From: Nakamurella flavida
Lineage (GTDB): Bacteria; Actinomycetota; Actinomycetes; Mycobacteriales; Nakamurellaceae
Length of the DNA: 64,000 bases
Assembly: GCF_030811475.1 (NCBI RefSeq)
Contig: NZ_JAUSQV010000001.1
Span: 186,001-250,000 of the forward strand
Direction of reading: 5' to 3'
Part shown: positions 17,965-26,470 of the stretch, piece after piece
Layout: every line of letters starts with the position of its first letter
Numbering within the stretch: position 1 is the stretch's first letter
Made by a program: the position numbers and the translations under genes
The notes under the pieces: generated by a model
Told to the model about the DNA's origin: nothing
Seen by the model: the letters and a program-made list of their open reading frames with translations, nothing else
Databases searched by the model: none

Positions 17965-19998
17965 CCCGGCGCCGCTCACCAACGGCACGCGCGGCACGCC
18001 CGGGGTCGGGAAGCCCAGGATCTGCCCGTAGAACGACAGCTCGGCCTCCAGCGCGGCGATGCGGGCCGGCCCGGCCCGGAAGCCGTGGCTCTCCTGCGGG
18101 AACATCACCAGGGCGTGCGGGACGCCGCGCTCCCGGCAGACCGCGGCGAACGCCTCGGCCTGGGCCGGCGGCACCACCGGGTCGAGGCCGCCCTGCAGCA
18201 GCAGGACCGGGGTGGACAGGTCGGCGGCCCGGGTCAGCGGCGACCGCTCCCGCCACACCGCCGGGTCGGAGCCCAGCAGCGAATCCAGGTAGCGGGACTC
18301 GAAGTCGTGGGTGTCCTCAGCCAGGGCGACGAGATCGCCGATCCCGTAGGACGAGGTGCCCGCGGCGAACGGCTGGTCGGCGGTGGTCAACGTGCCCAGC
18401 ACGGTCAGCCCGCCCGCCGAGCCGCCGCTGATCACCACCGACCCCGCGGTCCCGTCCGCGAGCAGGGCGCGGCCGACGGTGATCGCGTCGTCGATGTCGA
18501 GCCGGGCCCAGTTGCCGCGCAACGCATCCCGGTACGCGCGGCCGTATCCGGTCGACCCGCGGTGATCCAGTCCGACGACGGTGAAGCCCCGGCTGGTGAA
18601 GTACGCCGTCCGCAGGGACAGCGCGCGGGCGTGCGAGGCGGTGGGCCCGCCGTGCACCAGGACGATGGTCGGCGAGGTGCCCGGTGCGGCCCGGTGATCG
18701 GGATGGGTCGGCGGGTACACGACCACGTGCACGCCCTGCACCGTCCGGGGTTCCGGCGTCGGGAGCCAGGCGGGATCGGGCGTGGTGTCGGTCGCGGTCC
18801 GGAGGACCGTGTGGCCGCCCTCCGGGTCCAGGGTGACCACGGCGGTCGGTGCGCGATCGGCCGCGACGATGGCCGCCACCGGGCCGTCCATCCCGGCGGC
18901 GAGGTCCAGGCATTCGGTCCACGACGGGTCGAGGGGGCTCGCCTCGACGAGCGAGATCGGTAGCAGCGCAGGGCATCCGCCCGGGGTGACGACCAGATCA
19001 CCCGAGGGCCGCCGTACCCAGCTCCGCCAGCCCGCGGTCCACGGCGGGGTCGCGAAGTCGGCCGCCCGGGTGGTCAGGGCGGTGGTGCTGCCGGTGTGCG
19101 GGTCGAGGAGATGGGGCTGCCACCAACCGGTCCCGTCGGACTGCGCGACCACCAGCACACGGCCGTCGTGGGCGGGCACGAAGTCGGCGTCGATGACCGA
19201 GACCCCCGCACCGCCGGCCAGCGCACGGGCTCCGGTGGCCCGCCCGCTCGCGCCGATCCCGGCGAGATGCAGCACGGTGGAGTCCCAGGGCATGGCCGGG
19301 TGGTCCCAGCTGCTCCACAGCAGATGGGTGCCGGTCGGGTCGACCCGGGGGCCGGCGAGGAAGTCCGCCCGGGGCACGTCGCGCAGCACGTCCTCGACGA
19401 GGTCGGGATCGGAGGCACCACATCCGTCCAGCGGGATGCCGACGATCGTCCGGCGGATGCGGCGGCCGTCGTGACCGTCGTCGTCCGGCGATCCGGGGGT
19501 GGGCGACTCCGGCAGGTGCTCCTCGCGGACGGCCAGCACCCGCGACCGGGACGGATCCAGGCTCGGATCGACGTACCGCAGGCCTGCGCCCGCGGCCGGG
19601 GCGGGGGTCAGCGGCCACGGTGTGCCGGTCGGATCGTCCGGATCCAGGCGGTACACCCGTTGATCGGAGAGCTCGACGAAGACCAGGTCCCATCCGGCCG
19701 CCCCGTCCCGCGGCACGGGCAGCCAGCTGCGTCCGCCGTACTCGTGCACCCGGGAGCGGACGTTCCACGGGGCCGGGACCAGATCCTGCACCCGGCCACC
19801 CTCGGTGCGGCAGACGACGATCCGCCCGTTCTCCTCCGGCCGGCCCTCCGACCACCAGACCGCGGTCCCGGCGACGGCGACGCCCTCCAGTGCTCGTCCG
19901 GCCGCGACGGCGTCGGCGGCGGAGAGGGGTGACGGCCAGGACCCCGGCGGGACCGTCGGGGCGGGCGTACCGGCGGCGGGGGTGTCGTGGTTGCTCAC
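17947..19998 (-). CDS. Prolyl-oligopeptidase-family (S9) serine peptidase
   Basis: A 683-residue enzyme. The N-terminal beta-propeller (about residues 20-400) carries a conserved [12 protein letters not shown] segment. The C-terminal alpha/beta-hydrolase domain has Ser527 (GGSAGG), Asp606 (GGLDPVVPP) and His638 (QESHGF). The dipeptidyl or acylaminoacyl peptidase group of S9 fits best; no signal peptide is seen, so it is cytoplasmic. GTG 19998 with AGGA about 8 bases upstream is the best start. The open frame extends to 20139 but runs into the Fpg gene region. Confidence 0.92.
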   Translation of the reverse strand: MSNHDTPAAGTPAPTVPPGSWPSPLSAADAVAAGRALEGVAVAGTAVWWSEGRPEENGRIVVCRTEGGRVQDLVPAPWNVRSRVHEYGGRSWLPVPRDGAAGWDLVFVELSDQRVYRLDPDDPTGTPWPLTPAPAAGAGLRYVDPSLDPSRSRVLAVREEHLPESPTPGSPDDDGHDGRRIRRTIVGIPLDGCGASDPDLVEDVLRDVPRADFLAGPRVDPTGTHLLWSSWDHPAMPWDSTVLHLAGIGASGRATGARALAGGAGVSVIDADFVPAHDGRVLVVAQSDGTGWWQPHLLDPHTGSTTALTTRAADFATPPWTAGWRSWVRRPSGDLVVTPGGCPALLPISLVEASPLDPSWTECLDLAAGMDGPVAAIVAADRAPTAVVTLDPEGGHTVLRTATDTTPDPAWLPTPEPRTVQGVHVVVYPPTHPDHRAAPGTSPTIVLVHGGPTASHARALSLRTAYFTSRGFTVVGLDHRGSTGYGRAYRDALRGNWARLDIDDAITVGRALLADGTAGSVVISGGSAGGLTVLGTLTTADQPFAAGTSSYGIGDLVALAEDTHDFESRYLDSLLGSDPAVWRERSPLTRAADLSTPVLLLQGGLDPVVPPAQAEAFAAVCRERGVPHALVMFPQESHGFRAGPARIAALEAELSFYGQILGFPTPGVPRVPLVSGAGSGQAE

Positions 19999-20054
19999 CG
20001 GGAGGATCCTGCCCGACCCGCGGCGGCGCGGCACTGCGGGCCCGGCCGCCGGGC

Positions 20055-20873
20055 TCAGCGGGTCTGCTCGACCGAACACCACCAGGTGGTGCGCCCGCCG
20101 ACGGTGCCGCGTTCCATCGGTGCGCCGCAGCGCGGACATTCCCCGCCCGGATGCCGGGCCGCGATGACCGTCCCGGTGTGCACCCCGCCGTTCTCGACCG
20201 CGTCGTCGATCGAACGGGACAGATTGCGCTGCAGCCGGTTCGCCTCGTTCGTGGTCAGCTCCCGACTGCGCCGGGACGGGTGGACCCGGGCCCGCCAGAG
20301 GGCCTCGTCGGCCAGCAGGTTGCCGACCCCGGCCATCACCGACTGGTCGAGCATCCGGGCCTTCACCGGTGCCGTGCTCGTCCCGAGGGCGGCGCGGAAC
20401 GTCGCCGGAGTGAGGTCCTGGGCGTCCGGTCCGAGGGCGTCGATGTCCGGGTCGAGACGCACGCGCCCGAGGCGCCGTTTGTCGAAGAGCACCAGGGAGC
20501 TGCCGTCCTCGAAGCGCAGGGTGAACCGGTTCCAGACGGGGTTCCCGCCGCTGCCGCCCTTGGCCCGGTCGCCGTCCCGCTGCTCGGTGCCGTCGGGGTG
20601 GGTGAACACCATGACCCCGCCCATGCCGAGGTGGATGCCGAGGTAGGGCCCCGGATCGGGATCACCGTCGGTGGAGGAGGTCTCGCACCACATCGACTTC
20701 CCGCGGCGGTGGGCAGCGGTCAACGTCCGGCCGAGCAGGGCGCCGCGGATCACGCCCGGGGCGTGCGGTCGGCACACGAAGGTGTCGGTGTCGTCCACGT
20801 CGGCGATGCGGCGGCCCAGGGAGGTCCCGGCGATGAGCGTGCGGGCCCGTTCGACCTCGGGCAGTTCAGGCAT
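20055..20873 (-). CDS. Fpg/Nei-family DNA glycosylase
   Basis: A 272-residue protein beginning MPELPEVE, with catalytic N-terminal Pro2 and Glu3. It has the helix-two-turn-helix segment VMAGVGNLLADEALWRARVHP and a C-terminal finger CPRCGAPMERGTVGGRTTWWC. It removes oxidised bases by beta/delta-lyase chemistry. The fourth zinc ligand is missing: the usual CPxC is CSVE here, ending CSVEQTR. It is therefore either a zincless or three-Cys finger variant, or the Glu coordinates. Its start codon overlaps the MOSC gene stop (ATGCCTGA), so the pair is one transcript. Confidence 0.9.
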   Translation of the reverse strand: MPELPEVERARTLIAGTSLGRRIADVDDTDTFVCRPHAPGVIRGALLGRTLTAAHRRGKSMWCETSSTDGDPDPGPYLGIHLGMGGVMVFTHPDGTEQRDGDRAKGGSGGNPVWNRFTLRFEDGSSLVLFDKRRLGRVRLDPDIDALGPDAQDLTPATFRAALGTSTAPVKARMLDQSVMAGVGNLLADEALWRARVHPSRRSRELTTNEANRLQRNLSRSIDDAVENGGVHTGTVIAARHPGGECPRCGAPMERGTVGGRTTWWCSVEQTR

Positions 20874-21564
20874 CGGTGGGGGTCTGCGGGTCGGTGTCGA
20901 GCGCGATCCGGGTGCGGCGGCGGGCGTTGTCCCGGGCCTCCTGCGACAGACCGGTCGCGTCCACGAGATGGGGGAGCAGATCGGGTTCCGTGGTCATCGC
21001 CCGGAAGGCCAGGGCCACGGTGATGCCGTGATCGGGCGTGGACAGCACGGTGATCGGATCGCCGGCCCGGACCGCACCGGGGGTGACGACGCGGAAGTAG
21101 GTGCCGGGGGCCGCTGCCTCGGTGAAGCGCCGCATCCACGCCCGCTCGTCCAGGAAGGTGGCGAAGGTCCGACAGGGGATCCGGGGGTCGCTGACCTCCA
21201 GCACGAGCCCGTCGCCGATCCGCCACCGCTCGCCGACGACGGTGTCGCTGACGGAGATGCCGGTGGTGGTGAGGTTCTCGCCGAAGCAGCCGGACGGCAG
21301 GGTCCGGCCGAGCTCGGACTCCCAGCGGTCCAGGTCCTCCCGGGCGTAGGCGTAGACGGCCTGGTCGTCCCCGCCGTGGTGGCGCAGGTTGCAGACGTCG
21401 TCGCCGGCCATCCCGCTGCCGGCCACCCCCCTGCGGCCGGGGGCGGTGACCTGGACCGGGTGGTCCACCGGACGCTTGTCGATCCCCGAGGTGCGTGACC
21501 AGGTGCTCCGGGGCGCGCTGACGGTGCGGGCGGTGGCGAGGTTGACCGAGAGAACGCGCGACAT
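20866..21564 (-). CDS. MOSC-domain protein (YiiM-like)
   Basis: A 232-residue MOSC protein (molybdenum-cofactor sulfurase C-terminal fold). Visible are the start MSRVLSVNLAT, KRPVDHPVQV, the GDDVCNLRHHGGDDQAVYAYAREDLDRWE block, the FGENLTTTG motif, and the conserved Cys in SDPRIPCRTFATFLDE. YiiM-like proteins use a Mo cofactor to reduce N-hydroxylated compounds such as 6-hydroxylaminopurine. That fits its operon position beside a base-repair glycosylase, an inferred functional link. ATG 21564 is the start that begins at the conserved MSRVLSV segment. Confidence 0.87.
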   Translation of the reverse strand: MSRVLSVNLATARTVSAPRSTWSRTSGIDKRPVDHPVQVTAPGRRGVAGSGMAGDDVCNLRHHGGDDQAVYAYAREDLDRWESELGRTLPSGCFGENLTTTGISVSDTVVGERWRIGDGLVLEVSDPRIPCRTFATFLDERAWMRRFTEAAAPGTYFRVVTPGAVRAGDPITVLSTPDHGITVALAFRAMTTEPDLLPHLVDATGLSQEARDNARRRTRIALDTDPQTPTDA

Positions 21565-21771
21565 GGTGATCACCGTAGTGCGCGCCCGCACGTCACACGG
21601 GGAGTCGGCGGGGACGGCTGCGTCCACTCCGCGACCGGGGACGGCGGGGACGAGCGTCACCTCGGGTCGTCCTGGGGGGAGGAGATGTCGTGCAGGACCA
21701 CCGAGGTCGAGCACCCGAACCGCCACCGGCGGGGTCGGCCGGCCGAGCAGCTCGCGCACCCGCCGGCGGAC

Positions 21772-22689
21772 TCAGCGCACCGCGGATCTGGCCGCCACCC
21801 GGGTGGTCCGCAGGTTGTGGTGGGCGGCTTCCAGGATCGCCGCGGCCGGATCGCCGTCGGTCGGCCACGTCGCCGTGCTGCAGGTGACTGCGGCGGGTAT
21901 GCGCCTGCCGAACAGACGCAGCGGCTCGGACACGGCCTCGGTGACCTGCTCGATCAGATCGCCGGCCACGGCTGCGGTGTCGGCCCGGGGGACGCGCCGG
22001 GCCAGGACGAAGGTGTCGGCGTCCAGCCGGGCCACGACGTCGCCCGGTGCGGCCAGTTCGCTGAGTCTGCGCCCCACGTGGATGAGCAGTCGGTTGCCGA
22101 CCTCGTAGTCGTAGGCCTCGTTGACCCGTTGGAAGTTCTCGATGTCCAGGTAGACGACCACGGCCCCGTCCGCGTCGGTGGCGGCCGACTGCCAGGACTG
22201 CAACGTGTCGGTGACGCGCTTCCGGTTGCCCAGACCGGTCAGCGAATCGGTGGTCGCCTGCTCGGTCAGCTCGCGCTGCAGCTCGACCTGGTCGGTGACG
22301 TCGATCTGCACGCCGATGAGATGCGTGATCTGCCCGGCGTCGTCGCGCACGGTCGAGATGGTGAGCTCGTTGTGGAACGGCGTGCCGTCCTTGCGGTGGT
22401 TCAGCAACACGGTGCGCGAATCGCGGCCCTCCTGGATGGCCGCCCGGATGCTCCGGACCACCGCCGGGTCGGTGTCCGGGCCCTGCAGGAACCGGCAGTT
22501 GCGTCCGAGGACCTCGTCCGCCTCGTATCCGGTCATGTCGGTGAACGACTGGTTGACGTACACCAGCGGAAGGTCGGGCTGTGCGGCATCGGCGATGGTG
22601 CTGCCGTGTTGTGCCGCCCCGATCGCGCGGAGCAGGACCCGCGGGAGTTCCTCCGTGGCGATGTTGACGGCGTGGTCTACCGAAGTCAT
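21772..22689 (-). CDS. LOV blue-light photoreceptor with degenerate GGDEF domain
   Basis: 305 residues. The LOV domain (about residues 20-145) contains GRNCRFLQG, with adduct-forming Cys65. The flavin-contacting Asn and Gln are in VLLNHRKDG..FHNEL and GVQIDVT. A coiled linker (VELQRELTEQATTDSLTGLGNRK) leads to a GGDEF-like domain. Its active-site motif reads RLDADTF instead of RxGGDEF, so diguanylate cyclase activity is unlikely. It may instead bind GTP or c-di-GMP, or just dimerise. ATG 22689 precedes the first conserved helix. Confidence 0.9.
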   Translation of the reverse strand: MTSVDHAVNIATEELPRVLLRAIGAAQHGSTIADAAQPDLPLVYVNQSFTDMTGYEADEVLGRNCRFLQGPDTDPAVVRSIRAAIQEGRDSRTVLLNHRKDGTPFHNELTISTVRDDAGQITHLIGVQIDVTDQVELQRELTEQATTDSLTGLGNRKRVTDTLQSWQSAATDADGAVVVYLDIENFQRVNEAYDYEVGNRLLIHVGRRLSELAAPGDVVARLDADTFVLARRVPRADTAAVAGDLIEQVTEAVSEPLRLFGRRIPAAVTCSTATWPTDGDPAAAILEAAHHNLRTTRVAARSAVR

Positions 22690-23076
22690 GCGGTGATCAT
22701 GCCCGATGGGGTCCGGGGACGGTGTCGGTCGGTCGGACCGCCTGCACCCCGGGGTGTCGGTCCACCGGGGCTCTCGTCGGCCGGGACCTGAGCTCCCCCC
22801 GTCGTGGTTCTGACGACGTACGGCGAGGCACCGAGACACGGCGAGACACGGCGAGAAAGGCAGAGGCACAGGGGATGTCGGTCGACCGACCGGAGGATGT
22901 GCCCGCGCAGGCGAACGCCGAGCCGCGCCGACGAGCGGCCGAGCGGGGGCGCCTCGGGCCGGGCTTGCGGGTCCTCACCGACCGGCGATGCGTGGTGATC
23001 GCGGTCGGGTCCGGAGACGACGGCCCCCGGGGGGACGTGACCCCAGCCCCCACGGGCGACTCCTCACCGAGGTGTG
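22690..23076. other. 387-bp intergenic region
   Basis: No supported gene between the LOV gene (whose promoter must lie here) and the 3' end of tetR. It contains the GAGACACGGC tandem repeat (22833-22852) and a 7-bp-arm hairpin, GACTCCT/AGGAGTC (23058-23085), overlapping the tetR stop. Confidence 0.45.
22833..22852. repeat. 10-bp tandem repeat GAGACACGGC x2
   Basis: Two perfect adjacent copies, at 22833-22842 and 22843-22852, about 145 bases upstream of the LOV gene start. Helical spacing of one turn suggests a possible regulator site, but nothing identifies the binder. Confidence 0.4.
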
Positions 23077-23769
23077 TCAGGAGTCCGGGGCGGGGTCGCC
23101 GGTGTCCTCGTGTGCTGACGGGACCGGGAGGGGATGGGTCAGGTACTGCTGGATCGTCTCGCCGACCAGGGCGATCAGGACGGGTTCCGGGACGGCTGCG
23201 GCGTCCTCCAGCGCGAAGACGAACCGGGTGAACGCCAGTCCGACCATCTGGCCGGTGATCAGCCCACCGCGGATGCTGGTCTCCTGCGGGGGCAGGCCGC
23301 GGGTGATGGCGGGGACGAGGCCCTCGGTGAAGATCATCCGCACGCGGGCCATCGCGGTGTGGTCGTGCGCGGCGATGAGCAGGACGGTGCGCAGCACCCT
23401 GGCCAGATCGGGGTCCGACCAGAGCGCCAGCATGGCGCGGACGGCTGCCTCGCCGCGCCGCGACACCGGCACGTCGACGCTCGCGCGGATGTGGTCCAGG
23501 AACCGGTCGGGCACGGTGATGCACGCGTCGAACAGGGACGGCTTGTCGGTGAAGTAGTAGCGGACGAGTTTGGTGTCGACCCCGGCGATGCGGGCGACCC
23601 CCTGCAGGGTGGTCGCCGCGTAGCCGTGCGCGGCGAACTCCTCTCGGGCGGCGGTCAGGATCGACTCGGCGATCTGGCCACGGGCGGCCTTCGGTCCACG
23701 GAGCACAGGATGTCCCACCACCAGGAAATTACTCTTGTCGGCCCGGCATCGGGGGTCTACCGTCCCCAT
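23077..23769 (-). CDS. TetR-family transcriptional regulator
   Basis: About 230 residues. The TetR DNA-binding domain reads RGQIAESILTAAREEFAAHGYAATTLQGVARIAGVDTKLVRYYFTDKPSLF, and the C-terminal domain is all-helical. It resembles the group with a TetR_C_17-like C-terminus (LWSDPDLARVLRTVLLIAAHDH). ATG 23769 is served by AGGA at 23776-23779, which is inside the dyad operator. GTG 23718, about 7 bases after TAATTT, is an alternative (leaderless) start giving a 213-residue protein. It is divergent from the hydrolase gene and probably represses it and itself. Confidence 0.85.
   Translation of the reverse strand: MGTVDPRCRADKSNFLVVGHPVLRGPKAARGQIAESILTAAREEFAAHGYAATTLQGVARIAGVDTKLVRYYFTDKPSLFDACITVPDRFLDHIRASVDVPVSRRGEAAVRAMLALWSDPDLARVLRTVLLIAAHDHTAMARVRMIFTEGLVPAITRGLPPQETSIRGGLITGQMVGLAFTRFVFALEDAAAVPEPVLIALVGETIQQYLTHPLPVPSAHEDTGDPAPDS
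23735..23763 (+). promoter_or_regulatory. Candidate promoter of the CocE-type hydrolase gene
   Basis: TTGTCG (23735-23740), 17-bp spacer, TACCGT (23758-23763). Predicted transcription start is about 23770, just ahead of the dyad at 23774-23791, so the dyad would cover the first transcribed bases. TACCGT is also the -10 of the VOC gene promoter. Confidence 0.5.
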
Positions 23770-23773
23770 CAAG

Positions 23774-23791
23774 TTTCCTACACATAGGAAA
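23774..23791. promoter_or_regulatory. 18-bp dyad operator TTTCCTA-CACA-TAGGAAA
   Basis: Perfect 7-bp arms with a 4-bp spacer between tetR and the hydrolase gene. The left arm supplies the tetR ribosome site on the minus strand. A related half-site CAGGAAATTA lies at 23722-23731. Size and position are typical of an autoregulatory TetR operator. Confidence 0.7.
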
Positions 23792-23813
23792 TAACCGGGA
23801 AAGGGTGTGCGCA

Positions 23814-25679
23814 ATGGTCATGAACAGGGAGCGGAGGCGCAATGGTCACCGCGGTCCGGCGGTGCCGGCGGCCGGGGACGGATCGGGGCAACGGCGGCTG
23901 AACGGGATCCAACGGTCCGGGCGGGAGTACCGGGCACTGAGCGAACCGGAGTACCGCATCCACCGGACCAACTCGATCCTGGTGCCGGTGCGGGACGGCA
24001 CCCTCCTCCGCGCCGATGTCTTCCTGCCCACCACCGGGGACCACCGGGTCGAGCTCAGCGCCGACGGTGCGGTGGGGATCGATGCGGGGGTGGTGCGCGG
24101 CCCGGCGCTGTTGTCGTTCAGCTGCTACCCGCGGCAGGTGCAGGACCTGGGCGCCCCGTTGGGCTTCGCGGAGTCAGGGACCAGCGACTTCTTCGTCCCG
24201 CGCGGCTACGCCCACCTCGTGGTCAACGCGCGCGGCACATCGGGGTCCGGGGGGACGTTCGAGCTGTACGACGGGCAGGAGTGGCAGGACGTCCACGACG
24301 TCATCGAGTGGATCGCCGCCCAGCCGTGGTGCGACGGCAACGTCGGCGGTATGGGGATCAGCTACTTCGCCCTGGCCCAGCTGGCGGCAGCCACCCTGCG
24401 GCCGCCGCACCTGAAGGCCATCTTCCCGTTCGCCACCATGGACGACCTGTACGACGCGGTCTGGCAGCGCGGGGTGCTCAGCTCGGGGTTCTTCGCCCGG
24501 TGGATGTCCGCCGTCGGAGTCATGTCCGGTGTGTCGGACCATTTCTGGCGCTCCCGAGGCATCGACTTCGCCCGTCGCGTGCTGACCACCTCGGTGGTCC
24601 ATCGCCAGATGGAACACGTGACCGGCGATACCGCTGCCAAGGTCCTCGGGCTGATGGACCACGCCCACTACGAGGAGGAGCCCTTCGGCCGACTGTGGCA
24701 GCAGGGCGCGGTGGAACACCCCACCCACGACGCGTGGTGGGACGCCCGTGACGTCCGCCCGATGCTGGGGCGGATCGACATCCCGGTGTACCTGGGCTGC
24801 CAGTGGGACAACGTGCCCATGCACCTGCCCAGTACCTTCCCGGTCTGGCGCGGGCTGACCCACAACCCCCACGTGCGGATGACCCTGGTCGACAAGGATG
24901 CCCTGGCCTGGCCGTGGGAGAGCATGCACGAGGAGGCCCTGGCCTGGAACGACCAGTGGCTCAAGGGCCGGGATACCGGCATCACCGACGGCCCGCCCAT
25001 CCGCTACGTCATCCCCGGCACCGATCGGTGGCGCACCGCCGAGTCCTGGCCGCCTCCCGAGAGCACACTCGTGCCCTATGCGCTGTGCGCCGACGGGACC
25101 CTGGCCCCCGAGGAGGGCGAATCCGGCACCCGCTCCTTCCTGTACGTGACGAACGAGACCGGCCGCCCCCGCAACGCCAACCCGCCGTCCCTGCCCGACC
25201 GGTTGACCTGGCAGACCGAACCCGTCCCGCGGGCCATGGACATCGTGGGTGACATCGAACTGGACCTCGACGCACGGATCACCGCCACCGACACCGCGTG
25301 GATCGTGGTGCTGTACGACCTGGCCGAGGACGCCACCGCCGTGCCCATCAGTGCCGGTTGGCTCCGGGCGACCCTGCGCACGGTGGACGAGGGAGCCAGT
25401 CGGCCCGGCGTACCCGTGCTGCCGTGCACCGAACCGGTGGCCGTCCCGGTCGGGCAGACCGTGCACTACCGCATCCCCATCGTCCCCAACGCCCGCCGCC
25501 TCCCCGTCGGTCACCGCCTCCAGCTGGTACTGGCCAGTGCGGACACCGGCGAGAACGGCCCCACCGTCCTGGGTTTCACCCACACCGCCATCGGCGACTC
25601 CAGCCTGAACACCGTTCACTCCTCCTCCCGGCTGCTGCTCCCCGTGCTCCACGCCGAGGAGTCCGAGGACCCCGCATGA
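23814..25679 (+). CDS. CocE/NonD-family serine hydrolase
   Basis: A 621-residue hydrolase of the Xaa-Pro dipeptidyl-peptidase / cocaine-esterase superfamily. The N-terminal alpha/beta-hydrolase domain has VPVRDGTLLRADVFLP, NARGTSGSGG, the nucleophile region GGMGISYFALAQL (Ser), WCDGNVG and a helical cap. The C-terminal jelly-roll (about residues 400-621) has MDIVGDIELDLDARITATDTAWIVVLYDL. The usual GxSYxG reads GISYFA. The substrate is probably an ester or amide of a xenobiotic or acylated peptide. ATG 23814 has GGGAAAGGG upstream. Its stop overlaps the next gene (ATGA). Confidence 0.9.
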   Translation: MVMNRERRRNGHRGPAVPAAGDGSGQRRLNGIQRSGREYRALSEPEYRIHRTNSILVPVRDGTLLRADVFLPTTGDHRVELSADGAVGIDAGVVRGPALLSFSCYPRQVQDLGAPLGFAESGTSDFFVPRGYAHLVVNARGTSGSGGTFELYDGQEWQDVHDVIEWIAAQPWCDGNVGGMGISYFALAQLAAATLRPPHLKAIFPFATMDDLYDAVWQRGVLSSGFFARWMSAVGVMSGVSDHFWRSRGIDFARRVLTTSVVHRQMEHVTGDTAAKVLGLMDHAHYEEEPFGRLWQQGAVEHPTHDAWWDARDVRPMLGRIDIPVYLGCQWDNVPMHLPSTFPVWRGLTHNPHVRMTLVDKDALAWPWESMHEEALAWNDQWLKGRDTGITDGPPIRYVIPGTDRWRTAESWPPPESTLVPYALCADGTLAPEEGESGTRSFLYVTNETGRPRNANPPSLPDRLTWQTEPVPRAMDIVGDIELDLDARITATDTAWIVVLYDLAEDATAVPISAGWLRATLRTVDEGASRPGVPVLPCTEPVAVPVGQTVHYRIPIVPNARRLPVGHRLQLVLASADTGENGPTVLGFTHTAIGDSSLNTVHSSSRLLLPVLHAEESEDPA

Positions 25680-26278
25680 GCACCGACCTCCCAGGGCGGG
25701 CCCGCACCCGGCCGGCCCACGGCAACCCCGGGCCCGGCGGCACGGTCGACCCGCCGGCTGCGCAGTCACCGCGCGCCCTCGCCGCTCAGGCCGTCCTCGG
25801 GGTGGCCGTGGGTATCGTGGCGATCCTCTGGCCCGGGATCACGCTGGGGGCCGTGGTCCTGGTGTTCGCCGTCTTCGCCTTCGGTGCCTCGGCCCTCGCC
25901 CTCGCGTCGTTGATCACGCCCGCCGGGCGGCGGTCCTGGGTCTCCCGGTTGGTTCTCGCCCTGCTCCACCTGATCTCCGGCGTCGTCGTCCTGGCCTGGC
26001 CCGGCCTCACCGTCACCGTCCTGGTGGTTCTCATCGCCTCGTGGGCGCTGATCTCCGGGGTGCTGGAGATCGTCGTGGGCCTGTCCGGGGGCGGATGGGC
26101 GCCCGGGCACTCGGCAGGCAACGCCGTGAGCGGTGTGCTGTCCCTTGCTCTGGGCATCGTGCTGCTCCTGGCTCCGGGAACCGGCGCGATCGGACTGGTG
26201 CAGGTGTTCGGGTTCTTCGCCATGGTCTCCGGGTTGGCCGCACTGGTCACCCTCCCGCAGGCCCTCCCGGGTCGGTAA
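25676..26278 (+). CDS. HdeD-like (DUF308) membrane protein
   Basis: A 200-residue protein with a Pro/Gly-rich N-terminal tail of about 35 residues, then six hydrophobic helices in three pairs. Each pair carries the WPG/APG motif of HdeD/DUF308 proteins (AILWPGITL, VLAWPGLTV, LLLAPGTGAIGL). The E. coli relative gives acid resistance at high cell density; the actinobacterial role is unknown. ATG 25676 overlaps the hydrolase stop, so both are under the same TetR-type control. Confidence 0.85.
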   Translation: MSTDLPGRARTRPAHGNPGPGGTVDPPAAQSPRALAAQAVLGVAVGIVAILWPGITLGAVVLVFAVFAFGASALALASLITPAGRRSWVSRLVLALLHLISGVVVLAWPGLTVTVLVVLIASWALISGVLEIVVGLSGGGWAPGHSAGNAVSGVLSLALGIVLLLAPGTGAIGLVQVFGFFAMVSGLAALVTLPQALPGR

Positions 26279-26352
26279 GCATGCAGGCTCGGACCGCGCA
26301 GCCACCGCCGTCATCGCGGCTCACCGAGCCGGTCACGCCAGGACGGTACCCA

Positions 26353-26389
26353 CGCACCCTTCCGCCCGTCCGACGGGCGGACGGGTGCG
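26353..26389 (+). terminator. Terminator of the CocE-HdeD operon
   Basis: Stem CGCACCC/GGGTGCG (26353-26359, 26383-26389), one mismatch, then 8 further pairs around a TCCGA loop. It starts 75 bases after the HdeD-like stop and ends before the next promoter. Confidence 0.75.
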
Positions 26390-26458
26390 CGGGAGAGCAG
26401 ACGGATCGACGAGATCAGCGGTGTCCGCGCCTGCGTCGGGGTCGGCGGCCATCGGTCC

Positions 26459-26464
26459 TACGGT
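26459..26464 (+). promoter_or_regulatory. -10 element (TACGGT) of a leaderless promoter
   Basis: TACGGT ends 6 bases before ATG 26471, so the fructosamine-kinase-like mRNA should begin at its start codon. There is no ribosome site. Confidence 0.5.
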
Positions 26465-26470
26465 GGCCCG

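Noticed and set aside
22722-23231. 170-codon plus-strand frame between the LOV gene and tetR
   Set aside because: No ribosome site, Arg/Gly/Pro-rich composition, and it runs antisense into tetR.
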